64,000 nucleotides of DNA, taken from Carideicomes alvinocaridis (GTDB lineage Bacteria; Pseudomonadota; Alphaproteobacteria; Rhodobacterales; Rhodobacteraceae). The DNA lies in the NCBI GenBank assembly GCA_005473895.2, contig SRJI02000009.1:62001-126000 (forward strand), in the 5' to 3' direction. The notes beneath the pieces were generated by a model. The model was not told the origin of the DNA and searched no databases. It saw only the letters and a list, made by a program, of their open reading frames with translations. A program made the position numbers and the translations under genes. Shown here piece after piece: positions 45,351 to 54,960 of this stretch (its first letter is position 1; each line of letters starts with the position of its first letter).

Positions 45351-47117
45351 TTACTCCGCTGCTCGTGTGGTGCTGTCATCCTGCAATATAGGCAGTTGCA
45401 TCTCGAAAACCGCCCCGCCGCCTTCCGCGTTCCGTGCGGTCAGCCGCCCGCCGAGATCGGCGACGATGCCCGAGGAGATGGCGAGGCCCAGCCCGACACC
45501 GTCGCCGGGCTGCTTGGTGGTGTAGAACGGCTCGAACAGGGCCTCCAGATCCTCGATGCCATGACCGTTGTCGCGGACCATGAGCGAAGCGGTCTCTCCC
45601 GCCGCCAGGATGATGTCGATCTCGGGATCCTCGACGCCCTTGGTGGCGTCGATGGCGTTGCGCACGAGGTTGACCATGACCTGTTCGATCCGCACCCGGT
45701 CGCCCATGACGCGCACCGGCTCGCCGGGCAGGACGCGGTTGATGCGCACCTTTCCCTGCTTGAGCTGCGGCTCCATCATGGAGAGCGCGGAGGCCAGCGC
45801 CTCGCCCAGTTCCACGGGCTGGAAGCTCTCGGCGCCCTTGCGGGCATAGGATTTGAGCTGCCGGGTGATGGCGCCCATCCGCTCGATCAGGTCGTCGATG
45901 CGGTGGAAGGAGGCCAGCGCCTCGTCCGGGCGGTTGCGCCGCAGCAGCAGACGCGCGCCGGCGAGGTAGGTCTTCATCGCGGCCAGAGGCTGGTTCAGCT
46001 CGTGGCTCACCGCCGCCGACATCTCGCCGAGCGCGGCCAGCTTGGAGCTTTGGGCCAGGGTCTGTTCCGCGACGTCGAGCGATTTCTGCATGCGCTCCCG
46101 CTCGGCGATTTCGCGCTGCAGCCGCTGGTTCAACTGGCGCAGTTCCGCCGATTCCCGCTGGAAGATCGCCAGCCGGAAGGCCGTGCGCCGGGAGAGGAAG
46201 TAGAAGGCCAGCGCCAGCAGGATGGCGAACCCCATGATCTCCAGCGCCAGCACGCCGTTCACCCGCTCGCGGATCGAGGCATAGGTGGTGAATGACGCGA
46301 TGCGCCAGCCGCGGAAGGGGATGCGGCTTTCCATGCGCATCACCGCCTCGCCCTGCACGTAGGCATCGGCGGGCAGCGCGGTCCAGTCGGCGGTGGCGCG
46401 GATCGCCCGCTCGATGGCGCCCGCCGGGGCCTGCCGCAGCAGCGCGTCGCTTTCGGTCAGCCCCCGCCAGCGCGGCTCGGTCGCCAGCACGATGGTGCCC
46501 TCGCTGTCGGTCACCAGCACCGCGTCGGAGATCCCGGCCCAGGCGCGTTCGAATTTCTGCAGGTCGACCTCGACAAGGATCACGCCCACCGTTTCGCCCT
46601 GGCTCTCGATCCGCCGGGAATAGGTGAAGCCGTAATCGCCGCCATCCTTGCGCAGGGTCGAGAAGACCGTCGCGTTGGAGCGCAGGGCGTCGACGAAATA
46701 GGGCTCCGTCCGGTGGCTGGAGCCCAGCCGCTTGCGATCCGTTGCCGCCACCGCCCGCCCGTCATCGTCGAGCAGCATGAGCGAGGCGGCGCCGATCTCC
46801 TCCACGAAGGAGATCAGCCGCTGGGAGCTCTGGGTGTAATCGCCGGAATTCAGCGCGCCGATCAGCGCCGCGTCGCGGGCAAGAAGCTGCGGCACGATGG
46901 AGTTGCGGCGCAGCTCGGACAGCAGGTTGCCGGAATAGAGCGCCAGCCGCAGCTCGGCCCGGTTGCGCGTGGTTTCCGTGAAGCGGTCGGTGAGCAGGCG
47001 GTTGGTGAACCAGATGGTCACTGCCGCGATCACCGCCAACAGCAGGATCGCGCCGCGGACTCGCCAGCTTATCGGGCTCTTGCGAGGCAATTGCGCGCTC
47101 TGGTTCTCATCGGCCAT
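45351..47117 (-). CDS. DctB-like membrane sensor histidine kinase
   Basis: Sensor of 588 residues. Membrane helices lie at about 22-40 and 285-303, enclosing a roughly 240-residue periplasmic dCache-type sensor domain like that of DctB, which senses C4-dicarboxylates. A coiled coil (about 305-355) leads to the kinase: phosphoacceptor SHELNQPLAAMKTYLAGA with His near residue 375, then NAIDAT, DNGHGI and GVGLGLAI ATP-lid motifs. It precedes the GAFTGA-less regulator in a two-gene operon. No dctPQM transporter genes are in view, so the ligand is unproven. Confidence 0.9.
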   Translation of the reverse strand: MADENQSAQLPRKSPISWRVRGAILLLAVIAAVTIWFTNRLLTDRFTETTRNRAELRLALYSGNLLSELRRNSIVPQLLARDAALIGALNSGDYTQSSQRLISFVEEIGAASLMLLDDDGRAVAATDRKRLGSSHRTEPYFVDALRSNATVFSTLRKDGGDYGFTYSRRIESQGETVGVILVEVDLQKFERAWAGISDAVLVTDSEGTIVLATEPRWRGLTESDALLRQAPAGAIERAIRATADWTALPADAYVQGEAVMRMESRIPFRGWRIASFTTYASIRERVNGVLALEIMGFAILLALAFYFLSRRTAFRLAIFQRESAELRQLNQRLQREIAERERMQKSLDVAEQTLAQSSKLAALGEMSAAVSHELNQPLAAMKTYLAGARLLLRRNRPDEALASFHRIDDLIERMGAITRQLKSYARKGAESFQPVELGEALASALSMMEPQLKQGKVRINRVLPGEPVRVMGDRVRIEQVMVNLVRNAIDATKGVEDPEIDIILAAGETASLMVRDNGHGIEDLEALFEPFYTTKQPGDGVGLGLAISSGIVADLGGRLTARNAEGGGAVFEMQLPILQDDSTTRAAE

Positions 47118-47152
47118 GCCGCAGGATAGGCCCTGCGCGGCCCCGTCTCAAG

Positions 47153-47821
47153 TCAGGCCGTGGCCAGCACGTCCACGAGCCCGGCGAAAAGCCGCTTGCC
47201 ATCGGTCAGCCCGTGGGCGTCCTCGCAGGCGCGTTCCGGGTGGGGCATCATGCCCAGCACGCGGCGATTGTCCGACAGGATGCCGGCGATGGCCTCCTGC
47301 GAGCCGTTGGGATTGGCGCGGTAGGTGAAGGCCACCCGGTCCTCGCCGCGCAGCCGGTCCAGCAGATCCGGCGTGGCGACGTAATTGCCGTCGTGATGCG
47401 CGATCGGCACCGTGATCTCCTCGCCCGGCTTGTAGCCCTGCGTGAAGACCGAGTCGGTCGTGGCGACGGTCAGCGGCTCGGGTTTGCAGAGGAACTTGAG
47501 GCCCGCGTTGCGCATCAGCGCGCCGGGCAGGATCCCGGTCTCGGTCAGGATCTGGAAGCCGTTGCAGATGCCGAGGATGTAGCCCCCCCGCTCCGCATGC
47601 TCGATCACCGCGCGGGTGATGGGCGAGCGGGCCGCGATGGCCCCGCAGCGCAGGTAGTCGCCGAAGGAAAAGCCACCCGGCAGGCCCACGATATCGGTGC
47701 CCTCGGGCAGCGCGCTGTCCTTGTGCCAGACGGTGGTGACATCGGCCCCGGCATTGCGGAAGGCCACCACGAGGTCGCGGTCGGCGTTGGAGCCGGGAAA
47801 GGTGACGACAGCTGCGCGCAT
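47153..47821 (-). CDS. purQ: phosphoribosylformylglycinamidine synthase subunit PurQ
   Basis: Glutaminase subunit of FGAM synthase in purine synthesis. It has 222 residues. The class I glutaminase nucleophile is in ILGICNGFQ (Cys near 86) and the catalytic His-Glu in MMPHPERA near 196. The start at 47821 gives [12 protein letters not shown], the family opening. It lies 5 bases after purS on the minus strand, with purC upstream of that. PurL must lie elsewhere. Confidence 0.96.
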   Translation of the reverse strand: MRAAVVTFPGSNADRDLVVAFRNAGADVTTVWHKDSALPEGTDIVGLPGGFSFGDYLRCGAIAARSPITRAVIEHAERGGYILGICNGFQILTETGILPGALMRNAGLKFLCKPEPLTVATTDSVFTQGYKPGEEITVPIAHHDGNYVATPDLLDRLRGEDRVAFTYRANPNGSQEAIAGILSDNRRVLGMMPHPERACEDAHGLTDGKRLFAGLVDVLATA

Positions 47822-47826
47822 CGGCC

Positions 47827-48057
47827 CTACTCCGTCTCGATCCGGTAGCTTTCGATGACCGTGTTGGCGAGCAGCTTCTCGCACATCTCGGCGATCCGGT
47901 CCTCGGAGGTGCCGTCGGCGAGGTCCAGTTCGATCACCTTGCCTTGGCGCACGCCCTCGACCCCGTCGAAGCCCATGGCGCCGAGCGCGTGGCGCACCGC
48001 CTCGCCCTGCGGATCCAGAACGCCCTGTTTCAGCATCACGTGAACCCGTGCCTTCAT
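47827..48057 (-). CDS. purS: phosphoribosylformylglycinamidine synthase subunit PurS
   Basis: Small dimeric subunit that bridges PurQ and PurL, 76 residues. It opens [21 protein letters not shown] and has the IELDL and [13 protein letters not shown] strands of the family. The longer frame upstream of 48057 lacks homology-like sequence, so I start at 48057. It is co-transcribed with purC and purQ. Confidence 0.95.
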   Translation of the reverse strand: MKARVHVMLKQGVLDPQGEAVRHALGAMGFDGVEGVRQGKVIELDLADGTSEDRIAEMCEKLLANTVIESYRIETE

Positions 48058-48146
48058 CTTCCGTCCCATCTTCGTTTCGCGGGACGCCGCCCGCCGGTCT
48101 CGACCACGCCGATCGTGCCCCGCCCCGTTGAGGCGGAGCGGTGCTT

Positions 48147-48908
48147 TCAATTGATCAGCGTGGGCTTCGTCATCTGCGTGGCGTTCTTGGGCATCACGCC
48201 CAGCCGCCGCGCCACTTCGGTATAGGCATCGGTGAGCGAGCCGAGGTCGCGGCGGAACACGTCCTTGTCGAGCTTCTGGCCCGTCTCGATGTCCCACAGC
48301 CGGCAGCTGTCGGGGCTGATCTCGTCGGCGACGACGAGGCGCTGGAAATCACCGTCATAGACGCGGCCGATCTCGATCTTGAAGTCCACCAGCCGGATGC
48401 CGACGGCCATCATCACGCCCGACAGGAAGTCATTGACCCGCAGCGCGAGGCTGAGGATGTCGTCCATGTCCTGCTGGCTGGCCCAGCCGAAGGCGGCGAT
48501 ATGTTCCTCGGTGACCAGCGGGTCGCCCAGCTTGTCGTCCTTGTAGTAATATTCGACGATCGGGCGGGAGAGCGCGGTGCCCTCCTCGATCCCCAGCCGC
48601 TTGGCGAGGCTGCCCGCGGCATAGTTGCGCACCACCACTTCGAGCGGGATGATCTCGCAGGCGCGCACCAGCTGTTCGCGCATGTTGAGCCGCTTCAGGA
48701 AGTGGGTGGGCACGCCGATATTGTTGAGCCCGGTCATGAAGAACTCGGACAGGCGGTTGTTCAGCACCCCCTTGCCCTCGATCACGTCCTTCTTCTCGGC
48801 GTTGAAGGCGGTGGCATCATCCTTGAAATACTGCACGACGGTGCCCGGTTCGGGACCCTCGTAGAGGATCTTGGCCTTGCCTTCGTAGATCTTCGTGCGA
48901 CGCGCCAT
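48147..48908 (-). CDS. purC: SAICAR synthetase
   Basis: Phosphoribosylaminoimidazole-succinocarboxamide synthase of purine synthesis. It has 253 residues. The start at 48908 gives [20 protein letters not shown], the family opening, and not the 25 unmatched residues upstream. [27 protein letters not shown] and [12 protein letters not shown] are the ATP and substrate motifs. It heads the purC-purS-purQ run and is divergent from the F1-ATPase inhibitor gene. Confidence 0.97.
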   Translation of the reverse strand: MARRTKIYEGKAKILYEGPEPGTVVQYFKDDATAFNAEKKDVIEGKGVLNNRLSEFFMTGLNNIGVPTHFLKRLNMREQLVRACEIIPLEVVVRNYAAGSLAKRLGIEEGTALSRPIVEYYYKDDKLGDPLVTEEHIAAFGWASQQDMDDILSLALRVNDFLSGVMMAVGIRLVDFKIEIGRVYDGDFQRLVVADEISPDSCRLWDIETGQKLDKDVFRRDLGSLTDAYTEVARRLGVMPKNATQMTKPTLIN

Positions 48909-49082
48909 TCGTGGCCTTTCTCTTCGGCGGGGAGAAGAGTCCCCGGCTTGCGCCCTCATACGCCATGGGGGGCATTGCCGCAAGCGGCCTCACAGGGGCG
49001 GGAGCCCGGTCCCGACGCGCTTGCCGAGGCGCGCTTTCCTGCCCTATCGTGGATGTTGCAGAGGCTTCGGAGGATCGCCGTC

Positions 49083-49397
49083 ATGACTACGTTCGACGAC
49101 CGGGAAAAGGCGTTCGAGAACAGGTTCGCCCACGACGAGGAAATGGCCTTTCGCGCGGAGGCGCGGCGCAACAAGCTGCTGGGCCTCTGGGCGGCCGAGC
49201 TCATGGGCCGGACGGGCGAAGAGGCCGAGGCCTATGCGCGCGAGGTGATCCACGCCGATTTCGAGGAGGCGGGCCACGAGGACGTCGTGCGCAAGGTCGC
49301 CGGCGATCTCGGCCAGAAGTCGAGCCCCGAGGCCATTCGGCAGAAGATGGAAGAGCTCCTGGTGGTCGCCAAGGGCCAGCTCCTCAAGGAAACCTGA
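49083..49397 (+). CDS. DUF1476 F1-ATPase inhibitor (zeta-type) protein
   Basis: Protein of 104 residues, all helical and charged. It opens MTTFDDREKAFENRFAHDEE, with EARRNKLLGLWAAELMG after it and a C-terminal helix EAIRQKMEELLVVAKGQLL. These are the features of the DUF1476 family, whose Paracoccus denitrificans member is the zeta subunit that blocks ATP hydrolysis by the F1FO synthase. Start ATG at 49083; a longer in-frame stretch upstream (from 48141) is not part of the gene. It stands alone, divergent from purC. Confidence 0.88.
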   Translation: MTTFDDREKAFENRFAHDEEMAFRAEARRNKLLGLWAAELMGRTGEEAEAYAREVIHADFEEAGHEDVVRKVAGDLGQKSSPEAIRQKMEELLVVAKGQLLKET

Positions 49398-49435
49398 TCC
49401 GGACGTCCGGCCCCTGGGCGCGTCCTGCGTTCGCG

Positions 49436-49450
49436 TTAACCCGACGCTAA
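49436..49450. promoter_or_regulatory. partial CtrA-like motif upstream of the MprF-like gene
   Basis: TTAA-N7-CTAA, one base off TTAA-N7-TTAA, 52 bases before the GTG start at 49502. It may be chance. Confidence 0.25.
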
Positions 49451-49501
49451 TACCCTTGCCCTAGAGAGCCCCCGTGGAGTGACGCGACGGGGTGACGACG
49501 G

Positions 49502-51532
49502 GTGAGACTGGAGAACGGGAACGGCCTCGCGCCGGTCCGTGGTGGTGCGGACCGGGACGACGCGGTGAGCGCTGCGGCGACGGGCGGCTTGCCGGCGGCG
49601 TTGGTGATCGGTGACGAGTGCGAGGGCATCGGCCGGTCCGGTGTCCGCAGCTTCGGCGCGGGGCGAAACGTTGCCGCGCGAAGTGTGGCCGCGCGAAGCA
49701 TGGCCGGCCGGATCGGGGGCGGAAAGTGGCGCGCTCTCGCCGGCATGGCGGCGGGGCTGGCCTGCCTCTGGCTCGCCGCCCGCGGGCTCGCGCCCGGCGC
49801 ACTGAGCGACGTGCCCGCCGGCCTGCGCGACCTCGCGCCGCGCCAATGGGTGATCGCGCTTTGCGCCACGATGGTCAGTTTCTGGGCCCTTGGCCGCTAC
49901 GACGCCGTCGCCCACCGCCACCTTCGCACAGGCCTGCCGGCTGAGGCGGCGGGCCATGCCGGCGCCGTGGCCATCGCCCTGTCCCAGGCCACAGGCCTCG
50001 GCCTCATCACCGGCGCGCTCGCCCGGTGGCGCGCCCTGCCGGGCCTGTCGGCGGCGCAGGCGGTCGGCGTGACGCTCTTCGTCTCGGTCTCCTTCATGCT
50101 GGCCCTTGCCGTCGTCATCGGCGCGGCGAGCCTGCTGCATGGCGGCCCCCTGCCCCGGCAAGTCGCGCTGACCCTGCTGGGGATCGCGGCGCTCGGGGCC
50201 GCGCTCGCCGTCCGCTATCCCGTTCTGCGGCTGGGCAAGCGGCGCCTCGCGCTGCCCTCCCTGCGCGCGGCCGGGAAAATCCTGGTCATGACCTGGCTCG
50301 ACACCGCGATGGCCTGCCTCGCCTTCCACGCGCTCCTGCCCGCGGGCGCAGGACTCGGCTGGGCCGACCTTTACCCGGTCTTCCTGCTGGCCACGGCCGC
50401 GGCGCTCGCCTCGGGCAGTCCCGGCGGCCTCGGCGCCTTCGAGCTCACCCTGCTGGGTCTGTTGCCGCACCTGCCCGACGCCACGCTGATGACCGGGCTG
50501 GTGGGGTTCCGGCTGGTCTATTTCGCGCTGCCCGCGGCGCTGGCCATGCTGGCGCTTGCCCGCCCCGCCCCTGCGTCCGAGACGCGGCATCGCGCCGGGC
50601 GGGACGTCACCGCGGACCGCGCCGCGGATCACCCCGAGGCCGCGAGCCTCGTGCAGAACGGCGGCGCGCTGGTCCAGGGCGAGATGGCGGTGCTGCCGCT
50701 GGTCCCGCTGGGCCAGAGCCTTGTCATGCTGGGCGATCCGGTGGTCGGCGCCGTGCCCTTCCGCTGGCTTGGTGCGGAAGCGGCGGCGGCCAACCTCCTG
50801 CCCTGTCTCTACAAGATCGGCCCGCAGGCGGCGCTCGCGGCGCGCCGGGCCGGATGGCAGGTTCTCCATATTGCCGAGGAGGCGGTCATCGACCCGGCCC
50901 GCCATGACCCGACCCGCCCCGCCTTTCGCCAGTTGCGCCGCAAGCTGCGCAAGGCAGAGGCCGCGGGGCTGGGGGTGGCGCGCCCTGCCGGCCCCCTACC
51001 CCTGACCGAGATGGCGGCGATCAACCGGGCATGGTGCGAGGCCCATGGCAGGGAACGCGGCTTTTCCATGGGCCGCTTCTGCCCGGCGCTCCTCGCGCGG
51101 CAACGGGTCTACCTGGCGCGACATGCGGGCCGGATCGTGGCCTATGTCAGCTTTCACACCGGCGGCGGCGCCATGATGCTCGACCTCATGCGCTGGGAGG
51201 TTGGCGCCCCCGACGGCACAATGCACGCCCTCGTCGCCGCCGCGATCGAGGATGCCGGAAAGGCAGGCGTCGCCCGCCTCTCGCTCGCCGCCGTGCCCGC
51301 GCGGCATGCCGAGGGATGGAGCGGCCGTGTCCTCGGCGCGCTCTGCGGCGGGGGGCTGGCACAGTTCAAGCAGAGCTTTGCACCAAGGTGGCAACCGCTC
51401 TACGCCGCCGCGCCCGGCCGGCTGGCACTGGCAATCGGGCTGGCCGATATCCTGCGGGCGATCCACCGGCCGACCCCGCTCGCCCCGCGCCAGGACAATC
51501 CGAAGGAGGTGACGATCCGAACCGCCGGGTAA
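49502..51532 (+). CDS. MprF-like phosphatidylglycerol lysyltransferase-type protein
   Basis: Large membrane protein of 676 residues. An N-terminal UPF0104-type flippase domain with about seven hydrophobic helices (residues 75-355) includes the signature SGSPGGLGAFE, followed by a DUF2156-type aminoacyltransferase domain (about 375-660) with RQLRRKLRKAEAAG and the acidic GEMAVLPL. In relatives such domains add lysine or another amino acid to phosphatidylglycerol, lowering surface negative charge. The first 66 residues from the GTG at 49502 look unconserved; an ATG at 49699 is a likely alternative start. It is followed by the homocysteine methyltransferase gene after 215 bases. Confidence 0.82.
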   Translation: MRLENGNGLAPVRGGADRDDAVSAAATGGLPAALVIGDECEGIGRSGVRSFGAGRNVAARSVAARSMAGRIGGGKWRALAGMAAGLACLWLAARGLAPGALSDVPAGLRDLAPRQWVIALCATMVSFWALGRYDAVAHRHLRTGLPAEAAGHAGAVAIALSQATGLGLITGALARWRALPGLSAAQAVGVTLFVSVSFMLALAVVIGAASLLHGGPLPRQVALTLLGIAALGAALAVRYPVLRLGKRRLALPSLRAAGKILVMTWLDTAMACLAFHALLPAGAGLGWADLYPVFLLATAAALASGSPGGLGAFELTLLGLLPHLPDATLMTGLVGFRLVYFALPAALAMLALARPAPASETRHRAGRDVTADRAADHPEAASLVQNGGALVQGEMAVLPLVPLGQSLVMLGDPVVGAVPFRWLGAEAAAANLLPCLYKIGPQAALAARRAGWQVLHIAEEAVIDPARHDPTRPAFRQLRRKLRKAEAAGLGVARPAGPLPLTEMAAINRAWCEAHGRERGFSMGRFCPALLARQRVYLARHAGRIVAYVSFHTGGGAMMLDLMRWEVGAPDGTMHALVAAAIEDAGKAGVARLSLAAVPARHAEGWSGRVLGALCGGGLAQFKQSFAPRWQPLYAAAPGRLALAIGLADILRAIHRPTPLAPRQDNPKEVTIRTAG

Positions 51533-51747
51533 ACCTCAAGATCTTCATGAGGATTATGAGTTTGCCTTGAGCCCGCGCGCGTGAAATTCATGGAATAAGC
51601 CCGCGCGCCATGCGTCCCGGGGCCATCACGCGGTTCCCGGAAAGGCAAAGCGCCGGATGGTACATGGCGCACAAAGATGAAGAGCGCGCGAAACAGGGCC
51701 AGGACCATCGCCCGCCCGGCCCCACCGAACCAGATACAGGATCCCTC
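51533..51747. other. 215-base gap before the homocysteine methyltransferase gene
   Basis: Contains a direct repeat of GCCCGCGCG (near 51570 and 51600) and a CTCAAG...CTTGAG stem at about 51535-51571. I looked for SAM-II, SAM/SAH and SAH riboswitch features and saw none. Confidence 0.4.
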
Positions 51748-52779
51748 ATGAGTAACCTGCTTTCCCGCCTTCTGGAGTCCCGGGACTGGCTGCTGGCGGA
51801 CGGCGCCACCGGCACCAACCTGTTCGACATGGGGCTGATGTCGGGCGACGCGCCGGAATTGTGGAACGAGAGCGAGCCCGACAAGGTGCGCGCGCTCTAT
51901 CGCGGCGCAGTCGAGGCCGGGTCGGACCTGTTCCTCACCAATTCCTTCGGCGCCAATGCCTCTCGCCTGCAATTGCACGACGCGCAGGACCGCGCGCACG
52001 AGCTGTCCCGCATCGCCGCCGAGATCGGGCGCGAGATTGCCGATGCCTCGGGCCGCGAGGTGGTGGTCGCGGGCTCGGTCGGCCCGACCGGCGACATCAT
52101 GGAGCCGGTGGGCAGCCTCACCCATGCCCGCGCGGTGGAGATCTTTCACGAACAGGCCGAGGGGCTCAAGGCCGGCGGCGCCGACGTGCTGTGGCTCGAG
52201 ACGATCTCGGCGCCCGAGGAATTCCGCGCCGCGGCCGAGGGGTTCGCCCTGGCCGAGATGCCCTGGTGCGGCACCATGAGCTTCGACACGGCCGGGCGCA
52301 CCATGATGGGCGTGACCTCGGCCGCGATGGTGGAACTAGTGCAGTCCCTGCCCAACCCGCCCATCGCCTTCGGCGCCAATTGCGGCACGGGCGCCTCGGA
52401 CCTGCTGCGCACCGTTCTGGGCTTTACCGCCGCGCGGCCCGACCTGCCGGTGATCGCCAAGGGCAATGCGGGGATCCCAAAATACGTGGACGGACACATC
52501 CATTACGACGGCACGCCGGAGCTGATGGCGGATTATGCCGTCCTGGCGCGCAATTGCGGCGCCCGGATCATCGGCGGCTGCTGCGGGACCAAGCCCGAGC
52601 ACCTGGCAAAGATGCGCGCCGCGCTCGAGGCCCAGACCCCCGGCGAACGCCCCACGCTGGAGCAGATCGTGGACGCGCTGGGGCCGTTCAGCTCCGACAC
52701 CGACGGGACCGAGGAGGGTGCCGCGGCCGACGCCGCATCCGGGCGCCGCAGGTCGTCGCGCCGGCGCCGGGCCTCCTGA
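51748..52779 (+). CDS. homocysteine S-methyltransferase (methionine synthase component)
   Basis: TIM-barrel enzyme of 343 residues that methylates homocysteine to methionine using a thiol-activating zinc. It opens with a GATGTNLFDMG strand near residue 22; the zinc cysteines are in FGANCGTGA and GGCCGTKPEH. It ends in a Ser/Arg-rich tail. ATG at 51748 is chosen because the longer upstream frame is unconserved. It lacks the folate and cobalamin domains of MetH. With the corrinoid protein at 54187 and DUF1638 at 54961 it most likely works as the homocysteine arm of a split methionine synthase; betaine-homocysteine methyltransferase is the alternative. Confidence 0.9.
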   Translation: MSNLLSRLLESRDWLLADGATGTNLFDMGLMSGDAPELWNESEPDKVRALYRGAVEAGSDLFLTNSFGANASRLQLHDAQDRAHELSRIAAEIGREIADASGREVVVAGSVGPTGDIMEPVGSLTHARAVEIFHEQAEGLKAGGADVLWLETISAPEEFRAAAEGFALAEMPWCGTMSFDTAGRTMMGVTSAAMVELVQSLPNPPIAFGANCGTGASDLLRTVLGFTAARPDLPVIAKGNAGIPKYVDGHIHYDGTPELMADYAVLARNCGARIIGGCCGTKPEHLAKMRAALEAQTPGERPTLEQIVDALGPFSSDTDGTEEGAAADAASGRRRSSRRRRAS

Positions 52780-52803
52780 CCCGGGGAGGTCGTGGCGGAC
52801 CGA

Positions 52804-52866
52804 CGCAGGGGGCGCTGCCCCCTCGGCCTTCGGCCTCACCCCCGGAGTTTTTCGGGCAAGATGAAG
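52804..52866 (+). repeat. dispersed hairpin repeat, copy D (GAGTTTTT tail)
   Basis: Hairpin AGGGGGC-GCT-GCCCCCT at 52807-52823, a second small hairpin GGCC-TTC-GGCC at 52825-52835, and the tail CCCCGGAGTTTTTCGGGCAA then GATGAAG. The hairpin is identical to that of copy B, while the tail matches copy A. It is in the convergent gap before the radical SAM gene. Confidence 0.75.
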
Positions 52867-52877
52867 CCGGAGCCGGC

Positions 52878-53975
52878 TCAGAACAGCGAAGGCTGCTCCT
52901 GCGTGCCCAGCGGCGGGCGGAAGAGGTCGCGGCGCAGCGGCGGCGTGGGCCGGTCGAGGCCAAGGCGGCGGGCGGCGACGGCAAAGCGGTTGGCGATCAT
53001 CGCGGCATAGGGCCCCTCCCCGCGCATCCGGCGGTACCAGCGGGAATCGTAATCCTGCCCGCCATGCATCTCGCGTATGCGGGACATGACGCGGCCGGCC
53101 CGGTCCGGAAAATGCTCCTTCAGCCATTCGCGGAACAGCGGCGAGACCTCGCGCGGGAGGCGCAGCATGATCCAGCTCGCCGCGTCGGCCCCGGCCTCGG
53201 CCGCCGCTTGCAGCAAGGCCTCCAACTCGTGATCGGTGAGGCCCGGGACCAGCGGCGAGGTCATCACCCGCACCGGGATTCCCGCGGCGGAGAGGCGGCG
53301 GATCGTCTCCAGCTGCCGGGCGGGCGCCGGCACCCGCGGCTCCATCAGCCGGGCGACCCGGGGGTCCAGCGTGGTGAGCGAGATGCCGACCCGCGTGAGG
53401 CCCCGCCCCGCCATATCCGACAGGATGTCGATGTCCCGCTCCACCAGGCTCCCCTTGGTGACGATGGCCACCGGGTGGCCGAAATCGCGCAGCACCTCGA
53501 GACAGCCGCGCATGATGCGCCGCCGCTTTTCCACCGGCTGGTAGGGATCGGTGTTGGTCCCGATGGCGAGCGGCGCCACCTCGTAGGATCGCGCGCGCAG
53601 CTCCCGCTCCAGCACGCGCGGCGCGTCGGGGCGCGCCACCAGCCGGCTTTCGAAATCCAGCCCCGGCGACAGGCCCAGCCAGGCATGGCTCGGCCGGGCG
53701 AAACAATAGATGCAGCCATGTTCGCAGCCGCGATAGGGATTGATCGACCGGTCGAAGGGCAGATCGGGCGAACGGTTGTAGGTGATCAGGCTGCGCGGTC
53801 GCTCGTCGGTGACGAAGGTCCGGAACGGCGCCTCCTCCTCCGGCAGGTCCCAGCCGTCATCTTCCCGGTGCCGCGTCTCGCGCTCGTAGCGGCCGGTGGC
53901 GTTGCTGACCGCTCCGCGGCCGCGCCGCCGGCCCGGGTCGATGTCGCGTTCGGGAAGGGAGAAAGCCTCGACCAT
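52878..53975 (-). CDS. PA0069-family radical SAM protein
   Basis: Radical SAM enzyme of 365 residues. The iron-sulfur cluster motif CEHGCIYC is near residue 84, in a PYRGCEHGCIYCFARPSH context typical of the PA0069/SplB-like group. The N-terminal lead GRRRGRGAVSN and TFVTDERPRS are family features. The start is uncertain: 53975 gives MVEAFSLPERDID; upstream ATGs up to 54041 would add up to 22 residues. The reaction is unknown. It converges on the homocysteine methyltransferase gene and is divergent from the corrinoid-protein gene. Confidence 0.85.
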   Translation of the reverse strand: MVEAFSLPERDIDPGRRRGRGAVSNATGRYERETRHREDDGWDLPEEEAPFRTFVTDERPRSLITYNRSPDLPFDRSINPYRGCEHGCIYCFARPSHAWLGLSPGLDFESRLVARPDAPRVLERELRARSYEVAPLAIGTNTDPYQPVEKRRRIMRGCLEVLRDFGHPVAIVTKGSLVERDIDILSDMAGRGLTRVGISLTTLDPRVARLMEPRVPAPARQLETIRRLSAAGIPVRVMTSPLVPGLTDHELEALLQAAAEAGADAASWIMLRLPREVSPLFREWLKEHFPDRAGRVMSRIREMHGGQDYDSRWYRRMRGEGPYAAMIANRFAVAARRLGLDRPTPPLRRDLFRPPLGTQEQPSLF

Positions 53976-54090
53976 GGGCGCAGCATGGAACATAAAGGGA
54001 ACATACGCAAGCGCCCCATGATGTTCATGTAAAGATTTCAACAGCCCCGTAACGTTTAGGCCTTATAAAGGTCGGTAAGATCACGGACCA

Positions 54091-54137
54091 TGTCGCAAAC
54101 CGCATAGTCGGATCGCGACAAAGATCCGATGTGTCGC
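54091..54137 (+). promoter_or_regulatory. structured leader with mutually exclusive hairpins
   Basis: TGTCGC (54091), TCGGATC (54108), GCGACA (54115), GATCCGA (54123) and TGTCGC (54132) lie in order. GCGACA can pair with either TGTCGC copy, and TCGGATC with GATCCGA around GCGACA. The second and third pairings cannot all form at once, so this is a possible switch. It lies 50-96 bases before the corrinoid-protein start. No known riboswitch class is recognised. Confidence 0.45.
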
Positions 54138-54186
54138 ACAGGAACGCGCGCGGGCCTCGCGCGCCCGGAAACGCAAGGACAAAGCC

Positions 54187-54888
<702 letters not shown>

Positions 54889-54907
54889 CGCGCGTGACCT
54901 GCACAGG

Positions 54908-54940
54908 GGGCGGCCGGCCGAGAGGCGCGGCCGCCCTTTT
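54908..54940 (+). terminator. terminator between the corrinoid-protein and DUF1638 genes
   Basis: Stem GGGCGGCCG / CGGCCGCCC around an 11-base loop, followed by TTTT. It begins 20 bases after the stop and ends 20 bases before the DUF1638 start, so it could be a partial terminator in one operon. Confidence 0.75.
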
Positions 54941-54960
54941 CAGTTCGAGAGGTATCCGTC

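Noticed and set aside
51861-54032. Plus-strand ORF of 723 codons across the homocysteine methyltransferase and radical SAM genes
   Set aside because: Runs through two genes on opposite strands, has basic low-complexity composition and no domains.
54091-54137. Full H-type pseudoknot
   Set aside because: Connecting loops would be 0 and 2 bases across stems of 6 and 7 pairs, too short; competing hairpins are more realistic.
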